Positions 18,188-27,073 of a stretch of DNA of 64,000 nt are shown piece by piece. Origin of the DNA: Streptomyces chartreusis (GTDB taxonomy: Bacteria > Actinomycetota > Actinomycetes > Streptomycetales > Streptomycetaceae); the NCBI RefSeq assembly GCF_008704715.1, contig NZ_CP023689.1, forward strand, positions 7,936,001-8,000,000, given 5' to 3'. The notes under the pieces are model-generated. The model worked only from the letters and a program-made list of their open reading frames with translations, had not been told where the DNA came from and ran no database searches. The position numbers were made by a program, and so were the translations under genes. Within the stretch, counting starts at the first letter, position 1. Each line of letters starts with the position of its first letter.

Positions 18188-19234
18188 ATGCTCCGCTTCA
18201 AGGCTCGGGTTCCCCGCAAGGTGCTCGCGTTCGGGCTGCCCACCGCCTGGGGTGCGATGGCGATCACCTACAAGCTGACCTGCCCGCTCGCCCAGCAGGA
18301 CGGCCTCGGCGCGCGGATCGTGACCAGCGCCGTCTTCTTCGCCGTCGGGACCGGGCTGATCCTGCACGTCCGGCGGGCCCTGGTGCGTGAGCTCCGGCAG
18401 ATGCGCGAGGTCGCCGGTGCCGCGCAGAGCGTGCTGCTGAGGCCGCTGCCGCCGCGCATCGACGGGCTGAACGTCGCCGCCGCCCAGCTCTCCGCGGACC
18501 GTGGTGCCCGGGTCGGCGGCGACCTGTACGAGGTCATCGCCACCGAGCACGGCGTACGCGCGGTCATGGGAGACGTCCGCGGCCACGGCATCGAAGCCAT
18601 CGGCACGGTCGCCGCCGTCCTCGGCAGCTTCCGGGAGGCCGTCCACGACGAGCCCGATCTGCGCCGGGTGCTGCACCGGCTGGACCGGGCGCTGGCCCGC
18701 CATCTGCGCGAGCGGGCCCCCGACGAACACCCCGCGGCCGAGGACTTCGTCACCGTACTGCTCCTGGAGATCGGCCGCGACGGCGAGATCACGGCGCTCA
18801 ACTGCGGCCATCCCTGGCCGTATCTGCTGAGCGGCACCAGCGTCGAGCCCCTCGCCCGCACCGATCCCCTTCCGCCCCTGGGCCTGTTCCCCCTGCCGAC
18901 GGAACTGCCCCCGGTGCCCTGCGGCTCCCTGTTCCCCGGCGACTCCCTGGTCCTGTACACGGACGGTGTCGAGGACGCGAGGGATGCGAGAGGCCGGTTC
19001 TTCTCGCTGCAGGCGGCGCTCGCCGGTGTCGTCAGGCAGCATCCGGTCACTCCCCAGGCCATCATGCGCAGCCTGTTCACAGGGGTTCTCCGCCACACGA
19101 GGGGCAGGCAGTCGGACGACATGGCGCTACTGGTCCTGCGCAACGACCGGACGAGGCTCGCCTGCAACTCCCTTGGGGCGCGGGGAACCGCGCGACCAGC
19201 CACGACGAACCCGCAGTCGACCAACTACCTCTAG
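18188..19234 (+). CDS. Membrane-bound PP2C-type (SpoIIE-like) Ser/Thr phosphatase
   Basis: 348 residues from ATG 18188, the first good start after the pheT terminator. Two transmembrane helices (residues about 12-55) lead through a linker to an SpoIIE/RsbU-type PP2C domain. Metal-site motifs are DLYEVIATEHGVRAVMGDVRG, LNCGHPWPYLL, LYTDGVEDARD and QSDDMALLVLR. Such enzymes dephosphorylate anti-anti-sigma factors to tune sigma-factor activity. No such partner is adjacent. The last 20 or so residues are encoded by a copy of the dispersed palindromic repeat, so the C-terminus has been altered by it. Confidence 0.85.
   Translation: MLRFKARVPRKVLAFGLPTAWGAMAITYKLTCPLAQQDGLGARIVTSAVFFAVGTGLILHVRRALVRELRQMREVAGAAQSVLLRPLPPRIDGLNVAAAQLSADRGARVGGDLYEVIATEHGVRAVMGDVRGHGIEAIGTVAAVLGSFREAVHDEPDLRRVLHRLDRALARHLRERAPDEHPAAEDFVTVLLLEIGRDGEITALNCGHPWPYLLSGTSVEPLARTDPLPPLGLFPLPTELPPVPCGSLFPGDSLVLYTDGVEDARDARGRFFSLQAALAGVVRQHPVTPQAIMRSLFTGVLRHTRGRQSDDMALLVLRNDRTRLACNSLGARGTARPATTNPQSTNYL
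19171..19215 (-). repeat. Dispersed Streptomyces palindromic repeat, copy 2 (inside a CDS end)
   Basis: The reverse complement of the repeat at 17974. It covers the last codons of the phosphatase gene (encoding roughly SLGARGTARPATTN), so the original stop was probably just upstream and the repeat now supplies the tail. Confidence 0.7.
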
Positions 19235-19447
19235 TGCAACGGCGATCGGTCGAGCTGCCGAGCCGGCGGCGGCCGTCCGCCCCGCCACGGAGTGTCGGGC
19301 AGGCAGCTGGGCGGACGGCGCGGAAGCGGGCCGCCGCACTGTACGAGGGGGAGCCGGCGGCCCGGCCGGCCTCTTTGCGAGGCATCTCAGTCAACCGGTA
19401 GGAAACTCTCCGCAACAGCGCGCGCACGCTACGGATTCGCGTACTTC

Positions 19448-19482
19448 GTTCACACCCCGTGTGAACCGGTTCGCACTAGTCT
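19448..19482 (+). promoter_or_regulatory. Palindromic operator next to a candidate -10 of the TPR regulator gene
   Basis: A perfect inverted repeat GTTCACAC-CCC-GTGTGAAC (19448-19466) lies 11 bp before TAGTCT (19477-19482), a plausible -10, and 48 bp before the ATG. It would overlap the -35 region, so it is probably a repressor site. Autoregulation is a guess. Confidence 0.45.
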
Positions 19483-19513
19483 GACGGTCACCGAGGCCAC
19501 CCGGGGGGCATAT

Positions 19514-20854
19514 ATGCAGCCCAACACTCTGCTCGACGCGATCCTGGACGAGGCCGGGATCTCGCACGCGGGGCTGGCAGCACACGTGAACCAGGCGGGG
19601 CGGGCGCGTGGGCTCGCGCTGAGATACGAACACACCGCCGTCGCGCGGTGGTTGAAGGGGCAGCGGCCCCGCGGTCAGGTGCCCGACCTGATCTGCGAGG
19701 TGCTGGCCGGCCGGCTGCACCGTACCGTCACACTCGACGACATCGGTCTCGGCGTCCCCGGTGAGCCCAACTCCGCGCACACCACCACGCTGTCCGGCTT
19801 CGTCGAGCGGGCCACCGCCCTGTGGCGCTCCGACGAGCAGCAGCGGCCGCACATACTGGGCGCCCCCGCGGTCACCGGCACACCCGCGGTGATGCCGGTG
19901 TGGGAGTGGGAGAACCCGCCCGAGGACGTCGACGTCTCACGCGGGGGACGGCACCGGGTCACCTCCGCCGACATCGACATGCTGCGCGCGGCCCGCACCC
20001 ACTACGAGCAGATGTACCGCAAGGCGGGCGGCATCGCGACCCGCACCCGGATCGTCGGCTTCCTCAACGCCGAGGCCGCCCCGCTGCTGCGCGGCAGCTA
20101 CACCGACGCCACCGGGCGCCAACTGCACCGGGCCACGGGCGGGCTGGTGGCCATCGCCGGGATCTGCGCCTACGACTCCGACGCGCACGGGCTCGCCCAG
20201 CGGTACTTCCATCAGGCGCTGCGGCTGGCGAAGGCCAGTGGGGACCGTGGGCTCGGTGCGTACGTGATCGCCCTGCTCGTCAACCAGGCGCTGTTCATGC
20301 GGGAGTTCCGGCAGGCGGTCGCCTTCGCGGAGGCCGCGCTGCGGGCCGCCGGCAAGCACATCACCCCGGCACTCGCCTCCGATCTGTACGCGATGCAGGC
20401 GAAGGCGTACGCGCACCTCGGCGACGGCACGAGCGCCCTGTCCTGCATCCGGCGTGCCGAGCAGGCCGCCGAACGCATCCACCGCGGATACGAACCCGAC
20501 GAAACGGGCTATGTCCAGCCCGGCCTCGTCAACGTCCAGGTGGCGGAGGCGCTGCTGAGTCTCGGGGAGCTCGCGGCCGCGGGGGAGCACGCCACGGCAG
20601 CCGTCGACAACCCCGCCCACGACCGGGGCCGGGTGCACCGGCTGGCCATGCTCAGCACGATCGAGCTGCGCCAGGGCAACGCGGACAAGGCCGTGGCCAC
20701 CGCCGTGCAGATGGCCGAGCAGGCGCGGGGAATGGAGTCCCAGCGCCTGCGCGACAGACTCCGGGCGGTACGCGAACACCTGGTGCGCAGCGGTGGCGCG
20801 GGCACCTCCGAGGCCGCCGAACTCATCGACGGAGCGCTGCGCGTACCGCTGTAG
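19514..20854 (+). CDS. TPR-containing transcriptional regulator (NsdA-like family)
   Basis: 446 residues from ATG 19514. Residues 1-75 resemble a divergent helix-turn-helix (AGISHAGLAAHVNQAG...YEHTAVARWLKGQRPRG). The rest is helical and Ala-rich with TPR-like repeats (AQRYFHQALRLAKASGD, QAVAFAEAALRAAG, ALSCIRRAEQAAERI). This layout matches the NsdA-type proteins of Streptomyces, which restrain antibiotic production and sporulation. That role is family knowledge and not shown here. The reading frame is open further upstream (19292) but runs through the promoter. Confidence 0.75.
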   Translation: MQPNTLLDAILDEAGISHAGLAAHVNQAGRARGLALRYEHTAVARWLKGQRPRGQVPDLICEVLAGRLHRTVTLDDIGLGVPGEPNSAHTTTLSGFVERATALWRSDEQQRPHILGAPAVTGTPAVMPVWEWENPPEDVDVSRGGRHRVTSADIDMLRAARTHYEQMYRKAGGIATRTRIVGFLNAEAAPLLRGSYTDATGRQLHRATGGLVAIAGICAYDSDAHGLAQRYFHQALRLAKASGDRGLGAYVIALLVNQALFMREFRQAVAFAEAALRAAGKHITPALASDLYAMQAKAYAHLGDGTSALSCIRRAEQAAERIHRGYEPDETGYVQPGLVNVQVAEALLSLGELAAAGEHATAAVDNPAHDRGRVHRLAMLSTIELRQGNADKAVATAVQMAEQARGMESQRLRDRLRAVREHLVRSGGAGTSEAAELIDGALRVPL

Positions 20855-20940
20855 GCCGGTGCACGCGGGGTACTCGAACACCGACACCTCATAGTCCCTG
20901 CTGCGATATTGCCACTTACTCGACGGAAGGTGGCAGAACC

Positions 20941-21471
20941 GTGCAGTGGACGAAACAGAACGAACAAACTGTGTATGAAAACCGCTGGTTCACCGTCAAC
21001 CTGGCAGACGTGGAGCTGCCTGACGGCCGGCACCTGGACCACTTCCTGATACGGCTGCGGCCGGTGGCCGTGGCCACGGTGGTCAACGAGGCCAATGAAG
21101 TCCTCCTCCTGTGGCGCCACCGTTTCATCACCGACAGCTGGGGGTGGGAACTCGCGGCAGGCGTCGTCGAGGACGGCGAGGACATCGCCCGGGCGGCCGC
21201 CAGGGAGCTCGAGGAGGAGACCGGCTGGCGGCCGGGACCTCTGCACCACCTCATGAGCGTGGAGCCCTCCAACGGGCTCACCGACGCCCGGCACCACATC
21301 TACTGGGCCGACGAGGGCGAGTACGTCGGGCATCCCGTGGACGACTTCGAGTCGGACCGCAGGGAATGGGTCCCGCTCAAGCTCGTCCCCGACATGGTCG
21401 CCCGTGGGGAGGTCCCGGCCGCCAACATGGCGGCCGCGTTACTGCTGCTGCACCATCTCAGGCTCGGCTAG
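20941..21471 (+). CDS. Nudix hydrolase
   Basis: 176 residues from GTG 20941, with GGAAGG upstream. The Nudix box is complete at residues 74-96 (GVVEDGEDIARAAAREL then EEETGW), matching GX5EX7REUXEEXGU. The preceding WGWELAAG and following EPSNGLTDARHHIYWA resemble the ADP-ribose pyrophosphatase subgroup. It hydrolyses a nucleoside diphosphate linked to another moiety, and the exact substrate is uncertain. It lies 86 bp after the TPR regulator on the same strand. Confidence 0.85.
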   Translation: MQWTKQNEQTVYENRWFTVNLADVELPDGRHLDHFLIRLRPVAVATVVNEANEVLLLWRHRFITDSWGWELAAGVVEDGEDIARAAARELEEETGWRPGPLHHLMSVEPSNGLTDARHHIYWADEGEYVGHPVDDFESDRREWVPLKLVPDMVARGEVPAANMAAALLLLHHLRLG

Positions 21472-21725
21472 CGCCCGACGGCCTGCCAGATCGCCACGAC
21501 GAGAGCACCCACGGCGGTGAGGGCGGCGACCGCGGGCAGCGGCCAGCGCGTGTGTTCCAGTGTGTGGATCCGGGTGTTCAGCTCGTCGAGCTCCTTGGCG
21601 GTCTCCTCGGTGCGGTGCGTGAGCAGAGTCAGCCCGCCCTCCACGCGGGCGTAGGCGACGTCGAGTCGGCGTCGTAACTCTGCGAGTTCTCCAGATACGA
21701 CTGGATGCTCGGGATCGGCGGTCAC
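21468..21725 (-). CDS. Small tail-anchored coiled-coil protein
   Basis: 85 residues from GTG 21725, with AAAGGAG seven bases upstream. A heptad-rich coiled coil (ELAELRRRLDVAYARVEGG to ELDELNTRIHTLEH) is followed by one C-terminal transmembrane helix (LPAVAALTAVGALVVAIW). It overlaps the Nudix stop by 4 bp on the opposite strand. The function is unknown. Confidence 0.65.
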   Translation of the reverse strand: MTADPEHPVVSGELAELRRRLDVAYARVEGGLTLLTHRTEETAKELDELNTRIHTLEHTRWPLPAVAALTAVGALVVAIWQAVGR

Positions 21726-21918
21726 GTGTCCGCTCCTTTCCGTAGTCGTCTCGAATCCCTGGCATGCGCAGGAAAAGTGAACTCGCCTGGTGGACGCATG
21801 GGGAGAGTGTGCGAACGGCATATGCGAGCCCGCCGCGCACACGGTGTGTGAATGACGCGGGCCCGGCACCTGTCCGGTGCCGGGCCCGTGTACTTGGCCG
21901 GAATCTGACCGACCGTAA

Positions 21919-22791
21919 TCAGCCGTAGGTGTAGAAGCCGGAGCCGGTCTTGCGGCCCAGCCGGCCCGCGTCCACCATGCGCTGTAGCAGCGGGGGTGCC
22001 GCGTACAGCGGCTCCTTGAACTCGTCGTACATGCTGTCCGCCACCGAGGCGACCGTGTCCAGGCCGATGAGGTCGGACAGCTTCAGCGGGCCCATGGGGT
22101 GGGCGCAGCCGAGCTCCATGCCGTTGTCGATGTCCTCGCGGCTGGCGATGCCCGACTCGAACATCCGGATCGCGGAGAGCAGGTACGGGATGAGCAGCGC
22201 GTTGACCACGAAGCCGGAGCGGTCCTGGGCGCGGATGGCGTGCTTGCCCAGCAGCTTCTCGGCGAAGGACTGGGCGCGGGCGATCGTGCCCTCGGAGGTG
22301 GTGAGCGCCGGGATCAGCTCGACGAGCTTCTGCACCGGGGCCGGGTTGAAGAAGTGCACGCCGATGACCTGGTCCGGGCGCGAGGTGGCGACCGCGAGCT
22401 TCACCAGCGGGATCGAGGAGGTGTTGGAGGCGAGGATCGCGTCGGGCCGGGTCACGACCTGGTCGAGCACCTGGAAGATCTCGGTCTTGACCTGCTCGTT
22501 CTCCACGACGGCCTCGATCACGAGATCGCGGTCGGCGAACTCGCCGAGGTCGGTGGTGAAGGACAGCCGCGCCAGCGTCTCGTCCCGCTCCGCCTCGCTG
22601 ATCTTGCCGCGCTCGGCGGCCTTGTCCAGGGAGTTGAACAGCCGGGTGCGGCCGATCTCCAGGGCCTCGCCGGTGGTCTCGGCGACCTTCACGTCCAGCC
22701 CGGCGCGGGCGCACACCTCGGCGATGCCCGCTCCCATCTGGCCGCAGCCCACCACACCGACGCGTGCAATATCTCCGGAGATGCCGGTCAC
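21919..22791 (-). CDS. 3-hydroxybutyryl-CoA dehydrogenase
   Basis: 290 residues from GTG 22791, preceded by AAGGGG. The Rossmann motif GVVGCGQMGAG is at residues 12-22. The active-site region HFFNPAPVQKLVELI and the C-terminal dimerisation domain (CAHPMGPLKLSDLIGLD) are those of the FadB/PaaH family. It interconverts acetoacetyl-CoA and 3-hydroxybutyryl-CoA with NAD(P)H, serving butanoyl-CoA or PHB metabolism. The longer frame upstream is not conserved in character. Confidence 0.9.
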   Translation of the reverse strand: MTGISGDIARVGVVGCGQMGAGIAEVCARAGLDVKVAETTGEALEIGRTRLFNSLDKAAERGKISEAERDETLARLSFTTDLGEFADRDLVIEAVVENEQVKTEIFQVLDQVVTRPDAILASNTSSIPLVKLAVATSRPDQVIGVHFFNPAPVQKLVELIPALTTSEGTIARAQSFAEKLLGKHAIRAQDRSGFVVNALLIPYLLSAIRMFESGIASREDIDNGMELGCAHPMGPLKLSDLIGLDTVASVADSMYDEFKEPLYAAPPLLQRMVDAGRLGRKTGSGFYTYG

Positions 22792-22989
22792 ATCGACCCC
22801 TTCGCTGATCCACGACTGCGGCAGGTCCGCCGTTGTTCGGCGCCTGCTCCAAACCTGCACGTTACCTTCGGCGGCGCGTGATCGATCGTTCGGGTGCCGC
22901 ATGAAAGGCTGACGCGGGATCAGGTCCAGAACATGTGGATCCGTCCCGGGGCGGGGCCATTGACCACGGCACACGGAGGTACGAAAAGG

Positions 22990-24252
22990 ATGCGCAACCG
23001 GAAGGCATGGCTGTCACGGCGGGCATTCACGGTGACCGCGCTGTCGGCACTCGTGGGGTCAGGCGGCGCGATGGCGGCCGGTTCCGCCGTGGCGGACGGA
23101 GCGAACCGGAACCGGCGGTGGGCGACCCGTGAGATGCGCGGGGTCTGGGTGGCGACCGTCGCCAACCGGGACTGGCCCTCCAGGCAAGGGCTCACCGCGG
23201 ACGAGCAGCGCGCCGAACTGATGGCCCACCTCGACGCGGCCGCCCGCTGCCGGCTGAACACGGTGATCCTCCAGGTGCGGCCGACCGCCGACGCCCTGTG
23301 GCCCTCGCCGTACGAGCCGTGGACCCAGGTCCTCACCGGCACCCAGGGCCAGGACCCCGGCTGGGACCCGCTGGGCACGGCGGTGGAGGAGGCCCACGCC
23401 CGCGGGCTCCAGCTGCACGCCTGGTGCAACCCGTACCGCATCGCCAACCACACCGACCTCGACCGGCTGGCCGAGACCCACCCCGCCCGCCGGCACCCGC
23501 ACTGGGTGGTGTCGTACGGCGGCAAGCTCTACTACAACCCGGGGCTGCCCGAGGTCCGGGCCTTCGTGCAGCGGGCCATGCTGGACGCGGTGGCGCGCTA
23601 CCCCGTCGACGCGGTCCACTTCGACGACTACTTCTACCCCTATCCGGTGGCCGGGCAGAGCTTCGACGACGACGAGGCGTACGACACCTACGGCGGCGGC
23701 TTCGAGGCCAGGGCCGACTGGCGGCGGGACAACATCGACAAGCTGATCCTGGAGATGGCGGCCGGCATCAGGGCGATCAGGCCCGCCACGCAGTTCGGCA
23801 TCAGCCCGTTCGGCGTGTGGCGCAACGCCGCCTCCGACCCGCTGGGCTCCGACACCCGGGGCGGTGTCGAGACGTACGACGACCTGTACGCGGACACCCG
23901 CAAGTGGGTGCGCGAGGGCTGGATCGACTACATCTGCCCGCAGCTGTACTGGAACATCGGCTTCGACGTCGCGGACTACGCCAAGCTCCTGCCGTGGTGG
24001 GCCGAGGTCGCGCGGGGGAGCCGGACGCAGCTCTACGTCGGCGAGGCGCTCTACAAGGCCGGGGACGCGGCGCAGCCCGCCGCCTGGCAGGACCCGGCCG
24101 AGCTGTCGCGGCATCTCACGCTGGCCGAGGACCACCCGGAGGCACGCGGACACGTCTACTTCGCCGCGAAGGACCTGGCGGCGGACCGGATCGGGGCCAT
24201 GGCACGGGTGGTCGCCGACCACTACGGGCAGCCGGCGATCGCACCACGCTGA
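22990..24252 (+). CDS. Secreted GH10-like (GHL10/DUF187) glycoside hydrolase family protein
   Basis: 420 residues from ATG 22990. The N-terminus MRNRKAWLSRRAFTVTALS has a twin-arginine (SRRAF) signal, with AVA near residue 35 as the likely cleavage point. The mature part starts with EMRGVWVATVANRDWPS, the hallmark of GHL10 proteins. VDAVHFDDYFYPYP and FGISPFGVWRN are further conserved segments of this TIM barrel. It is probably exported folded and acts on a cell-surface or environmental glycan. The substrate is not known for this family branch. Confidence 0.85.
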   Translation: MRNRKAWLSRRAFTVTALSALVGSGGAMAAGSAVADGANRNRRWATREMRGVWVATVANRDWPSRQGLTADEQRAELMAHLDAAARCRLNTVILQVRPTADALWPSPYEPWTQVLTGTQGQDPGWDPLGTAVEEAHARGLQLHAWCNPYRIANHTDLDRLAETHPARRHPHWVVSYGGKLYYNPGLPEVRAFVQRAMLDAVARYPVDAVHFDDYFYPYPVAGQSFDDDEAYDTYGGGFEARADWRRDNIDKLILEMAAGIRAIRPATQFGISPFGVWRNAASDPLGSDTRGGVETYDDLYADTRKWVREGWIDYICPQLYWNIGFDVADYAKLLPWWAEVARGSRTQLYVGEALYKAGDAAQPAAWQDPAELSRHLTLAEDHPEARGHVYFAAKDLAADRIGAMARVVADHYGQPAIAPR

Positions 24253-24290
24253 TCCGTCCTCCGGCACTGCGAACGGGCCGCCTCGCCGGG

Positions 24291-24488
24291 CTACCTCGTC
24301 GTCGTCTTCCGGTGACGGATCTCGGTGTCGGGGCCGGGGGAGCACAGACCCTCGTGCCCGTCCTCGAAACGGACGCGGTACGGGGGGTTGCCCTCATGGC
24401 CGAGGATTTCGACGATCTCGCCGACCTTGTCGTGTTGTCCGACCACCCTGCCGTGCTGCACAAGCTGGTCGCCCACGGTTGCACGCAT
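24291..24488 (-). CDS. DUF1918 small protein
   Basis: 65 residues from ATG 24488, preceded by GAGGAGG. The sequence MRATVGDQLVQHGRVVGQHD, then GEIVEILGHEG, then PPYRVRFEDGHE matches the short beta-rich DUF1918 fold, common as one-domain proteins in actinobacteria. The function is unknown. It is convergent with the GHL10 gene. Confidence 0.82.
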   Translation of the reverse strand: MRATVGDQLVQHGRVVGQHDKVGEIVEILGHEGNPPYRVRFEDGHEGLCSPGPDTEIRHRKTTTR

Positions 24489-24582
24489 CTGTCGGTCCTC
24501 CTCACCAGGTGCGGGAGCAGCGGTCCGTGGCCTTGAGTCTACGGCGTGGAGCGGTGGTTGGAAGTGGGTCGTCAGGGCCCGC

Positions 24583-25563
24583 TCAGCCACGCGCCCGCTG
24601 CGTCACGGCGATGCACACGAGTACCGCCGCGGCCGTCAGCGGGGCGGCCACTGTCAGGTGCTCGCCCAGCAGCAGCACCGACCACACCAGTGTGAGCAGG
24701 GGCTGGGCCAACTGCAACTGGCTGGCCTTCGGGATGCCGATGGCCGCCATGCCCCGGTACCAGACGACGAGCCCGAGGAACTGCGAGCCCGCCGCGACCC
24801 ACAGCAGCCCGGTCACGCCGTGCCAGGACAGCTCGACGGCTTCGTGGGACAGGGCCACCGCGGCGGCCGGCACACCGATGGGCAGGCACAGCACCAGAGC
24901 CCAGCCGATCACCTGCCAGCCCGGCATGACCCGGGCCAGCCGGCCGCCCTCGGTGTAGCCGGCGGCGCACACCAGCAGGGCCCCGAAGAGATACAGGTCG
25001 GCGGTGGTCAGCGCGCCGCCGCTCTGCTGCACCGTGAAGGCGGCCACCGCGGCGGCGCCCGCGAGCGCCGCCAGCCAGAAGGTGCGCGAGGGGCGGGTGC
25101 CGACGCGCAGGGCCGAGAACAGGGCGGTGGTCAGCGGCAGCAGACCGACCACGACGGCCGCGTGCGCGGTGGTCGACGTCCGGAGCGCGAGCGTGGTGAG
25201 CAGAGGGAAGCCGACGACCACTCCGGCGGCGACCACCGCGAGGCCCGCCCAGTGCCGGCGGGCGGGCAGCGGGACCCGCAGCGCGAGCAGACAGCCGCCC
25301 GCGATGAGCGCGGCGAGCACACTGCGCACGGCGACCAGGGACCAGGGGCCGAAGCTCTCCAGACCCCACGCGGTGGCGGGGAAGGTGAGGGAGAAGGCCG
25401 CGACACCGAGCGCGGCCTGGAAGGTGCCGCCGAGGGTCGCGCGCGCCGAAGCGGCCTGCCTGACGGGGGTGACCGGGGCGGCGGACGTCGTAGTGGCCGT
25501 CGGGGCCGGGTCGGCGGTGACTGCTATCGGGCTCGTGCCGGTAGCGCTATTCTTGGTCCTCAT
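24583..25563 (-). CDS. EamA/DMT-family transporter
   Basis: 326 residues with ten predicted transmembrane helices in two EamA repeats, the first from about residue 47 (AALGVAAFSLTFPATAWGLE) and the second from about 190. Such proteins export amino acids or other small metabolites. The ATG at 25563 overlaps, on the other strand, the ATG at 25562 of a MocR regulator, so the two genes share one control region, and the regulator probably controls the transporter. Confidence 0.88.
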   Translation of the reverse strand: MRTKNSATGTSPIAVTADPAPTATTTSAAPVTPVRQAASARATLGGTFQAALGVAAFSLTFPATAWGLESFGPWSLVAVRSVLAALIAGGCLLALRVPLPARRHWAGLAVVAAGVVVGFPLLTTLALRTSTTAHAAVVVGLLPLTTALFSALRVGTRPSRTFWLAALAGAAAVAAFTVQQSGGALTTADLYLFGALLVCAAGYTEGGRLARVMPGWQVIGWALVLCLPIGVPAAAVALSHEAVELSWHGVTGLLWVAAGSQFLGLVVWYRGMAAIGIPKASQLQLAQPLLTLVWSVLLLGEHLTVAAPLTAAAVLVCIAVTQRARG

Positions 25564-25580
25564 GCAAGAGCGTAGCAGTG
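25545..25580. promoter_or_regulatory. Shared divergent promoter with overlapping start codons (EamA / MocR)
   Basis: The two ATGs overlap in a CATG (25561-25564). TATTCT ends about 8 bp before the + strand ATG, and on the - strand TACGCT ends 5 bp before its ATG. These are -10-like hexamers at the distance expected if both transcripts begin at or next to the start codon, so both mRNAs are probably leaderless. Confidence 0.5.
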
Positions 25581-27034
25581 TCAGTGAACTGGCGAATCAG
25601 CTGCGACGGGAACTGAACCGCTACTCTCCAGGTGGAAAGCTCCCGTCGAGCCGTGCGCTCGTCGAGCGGTTCCGGGTGAGCCCGGTGACCGTCTCCCGCG
25701 CCCTCGCCCAGCTGGCGGCCGAGGGCCTGGTGGTCACCCGCCCCGGCGCCGGGGCGTTCCGCGCCGAGCCGCACACACGCGTGGACCCCGCCGGGGACAC
25801 CTCCTGGCAGGAGGTCACCCTCAGCGCGGAAGGCGGGCCGGAGCTCGTCCCGCGTTCGGTGGACGCCTCGGGGGTGCTCGTCTCGCTCGCCGCTCCGCCG
25901 CCCGGCGTGATCGAGTTCAACGGCGGCTATCTGCACCAGTCCTTGCAGCCGGAGCGGGCGATGGCCGCGGCGCTGTCGCGGGCCGGCCGGCGGCCCGGCG
26001 CGTGGGGGAGGCCGCCCATGGAGGGGCTGCCGGAGCTGCGGGACTGGTTCGCACGCAGCATCGGCGGTGCGGGCGGCGCCGTCACGGCGGCCGAGGTGCT
26101 GATCACCGCGGGCGGTCAGTCGGCGCTGACCACGGCGCTCAAAGCGCTCGCGCCGCCGGGAGCGCCGGTGCTGGTGGAATCGCCGACCTATCCGGGCATG
26201 CTCGCGATCGCCCGCGGGGCGGGTCTGCGTCCGGTCCCCGTCCCGGTGGACGCCGACGGGGTACGCCCTTCGCTGCTCGCCGACGCGTTCCGGGCGACCG
26301 GTGCCCGCGTCTTCGTCTGCCAGCCGCTGTTCCAGAACCCGACCGGCGCGATGCTCGCCCCGGACCGGCGCGGCGAGGTGCTGCGCATCGCGCGCGACGC
26401 CGGTGCCTTCGTCGTCGAGGACGACTTCGTACGCCGGCTGGTGCACGAGGACGCGGGTCCGCTGCCGCGTCCGCTGGCCGCCGACGACCCCGACGGCGTC
26501 GTCGTGCACGTCTGCTCGCTGACCAAGGCGACCTCGCCGAGCTTCCGGGTGAGCGCGCTCGCCGCCCGCGGTCCGGTGCTGGAGAGGCTGCGCGCGATCC
26601 AGGTCGTCGACTCCTTCTTCGTGCCGCGCCCCTTGCAGGAAGCGGCCGTGGAGCTGGTCGGCTCGCCCGCCTGGCCCCGTCATCTGCGGGCGATCTCCGC
26701 CGAGTTGAGGACGCGCCGCGACACCATGACGGCCGCGCTGCGTCTGGACCTGCCCGAGCTCGCCCTCCCGCACATCCCGTCCGGCGGCTACCACCTGTGG
26801 CTCCGCCTTCCTGACGGCACTGGGGGCACCTCCCGGGCTTTCGGCCCTGGGGGAGAGTCGGCGCTGAACTCCGCGGCGCTGCGTGCGGGCGTCGCCGTCA
26901 CGCCGGGGCGTCCGTACTTCAGCGCGGAGCCGCCGGCCGGTCATATGCGGTTGAGCTTCGCGGCCGTCGCGGGGCTGGGGGAGATCGCGGAGGGGGTGCG
27001 GCGGTTGCGGGTGGCTTGCGACGAAGTGCTTTAG
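25562..27034 (+). CDS. MocR-type regulator: GntR DNA-binding domain fused to aminotransferase-like domain
   Basis: 490 residues from ATG 25562. Residues 1-70 form a GntR winged helix (SSRALVERFRVSPVTVSRALAQL). The remainder is an aspartate-aminotransferase fold with the PLP-binding lysine in CSLTKATSPS and an ESPTYPG substrate loop. MocR proteins use PLP or an aldimine as the signal. It is divergent from an EamA exporter with overlapping start codons. About 14 residues near position 420-433 (TGGTSRAFGPGGES) are encoded by an inserted repeat sequence and are absent from a normal aminotransferase fold. Confidence 0.87.
   Translation: MQERSSVSELANQLRRELNRYSPGGKLPSSRALVERFRVSPVTVSRALAQLAAEGLVVTRPGAGAFRAEPHTRVDPAGDTSWQEVTLSAEGGPELVPRSVDASGVLVSLAAPPPGVIEFNGGYLHQSLQPERAMAAALSRAGRRPGAWGRPPMEGLPELRDWFARSIGGAGGAVTAAEVLITAGGQSALTTALKALAPPGAPVLVESPTYPGMLAIARGAGLRPVPVPVDADGVRPSLLADAFRATGARVFVCQPLFQNPTGAMLAPDRRGEVLRIARDAGAFVVEDDFVRRLVHEDAGPLPRPLAADDPDGVVVHVCSLTKATSPSFRVSALAARGPVLERLRAIQVVDSFFVPRPLQEAAVELVGSPAWPRHLRAISAELRTRRDTMTAALRLDLPELALPHIPSGGYHLWLRLPDGTGGTSRAFGPGGESALNSAALRAGVAVTPGRPYFSAEPPAGHMRLSFAAVAGLGEIAEGVRRLRVACDEVL
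26819..26858 (+). repeat. Short G-rich dispersed repeat inserted in frame in the MocR gene
   Basis: ACTGGGGGCACCTCCCGGGC, then a TTTCGG loop, then CCCTGGGGGAGAGT: a small stem-loop repeat of a type I recognise in Streptomyces genomes. Its length keeps the reading frame and it adds a Gly-rich loop to the protein. Confidence 0.5.
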
Positions 27035-27073
27035 CGCTCCGCTGGGTGGGTCGCGGTGGGGTGTCGTTCATGT

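Noticed and set aside
19822..21471. A 549-codon + frame that ends in the Nudix protein
   Set aside because: The upstream two-thirds is an out-of-frame shadow of the TPR regulator; the Nudix gene has its own RBS and GTG at 20941.
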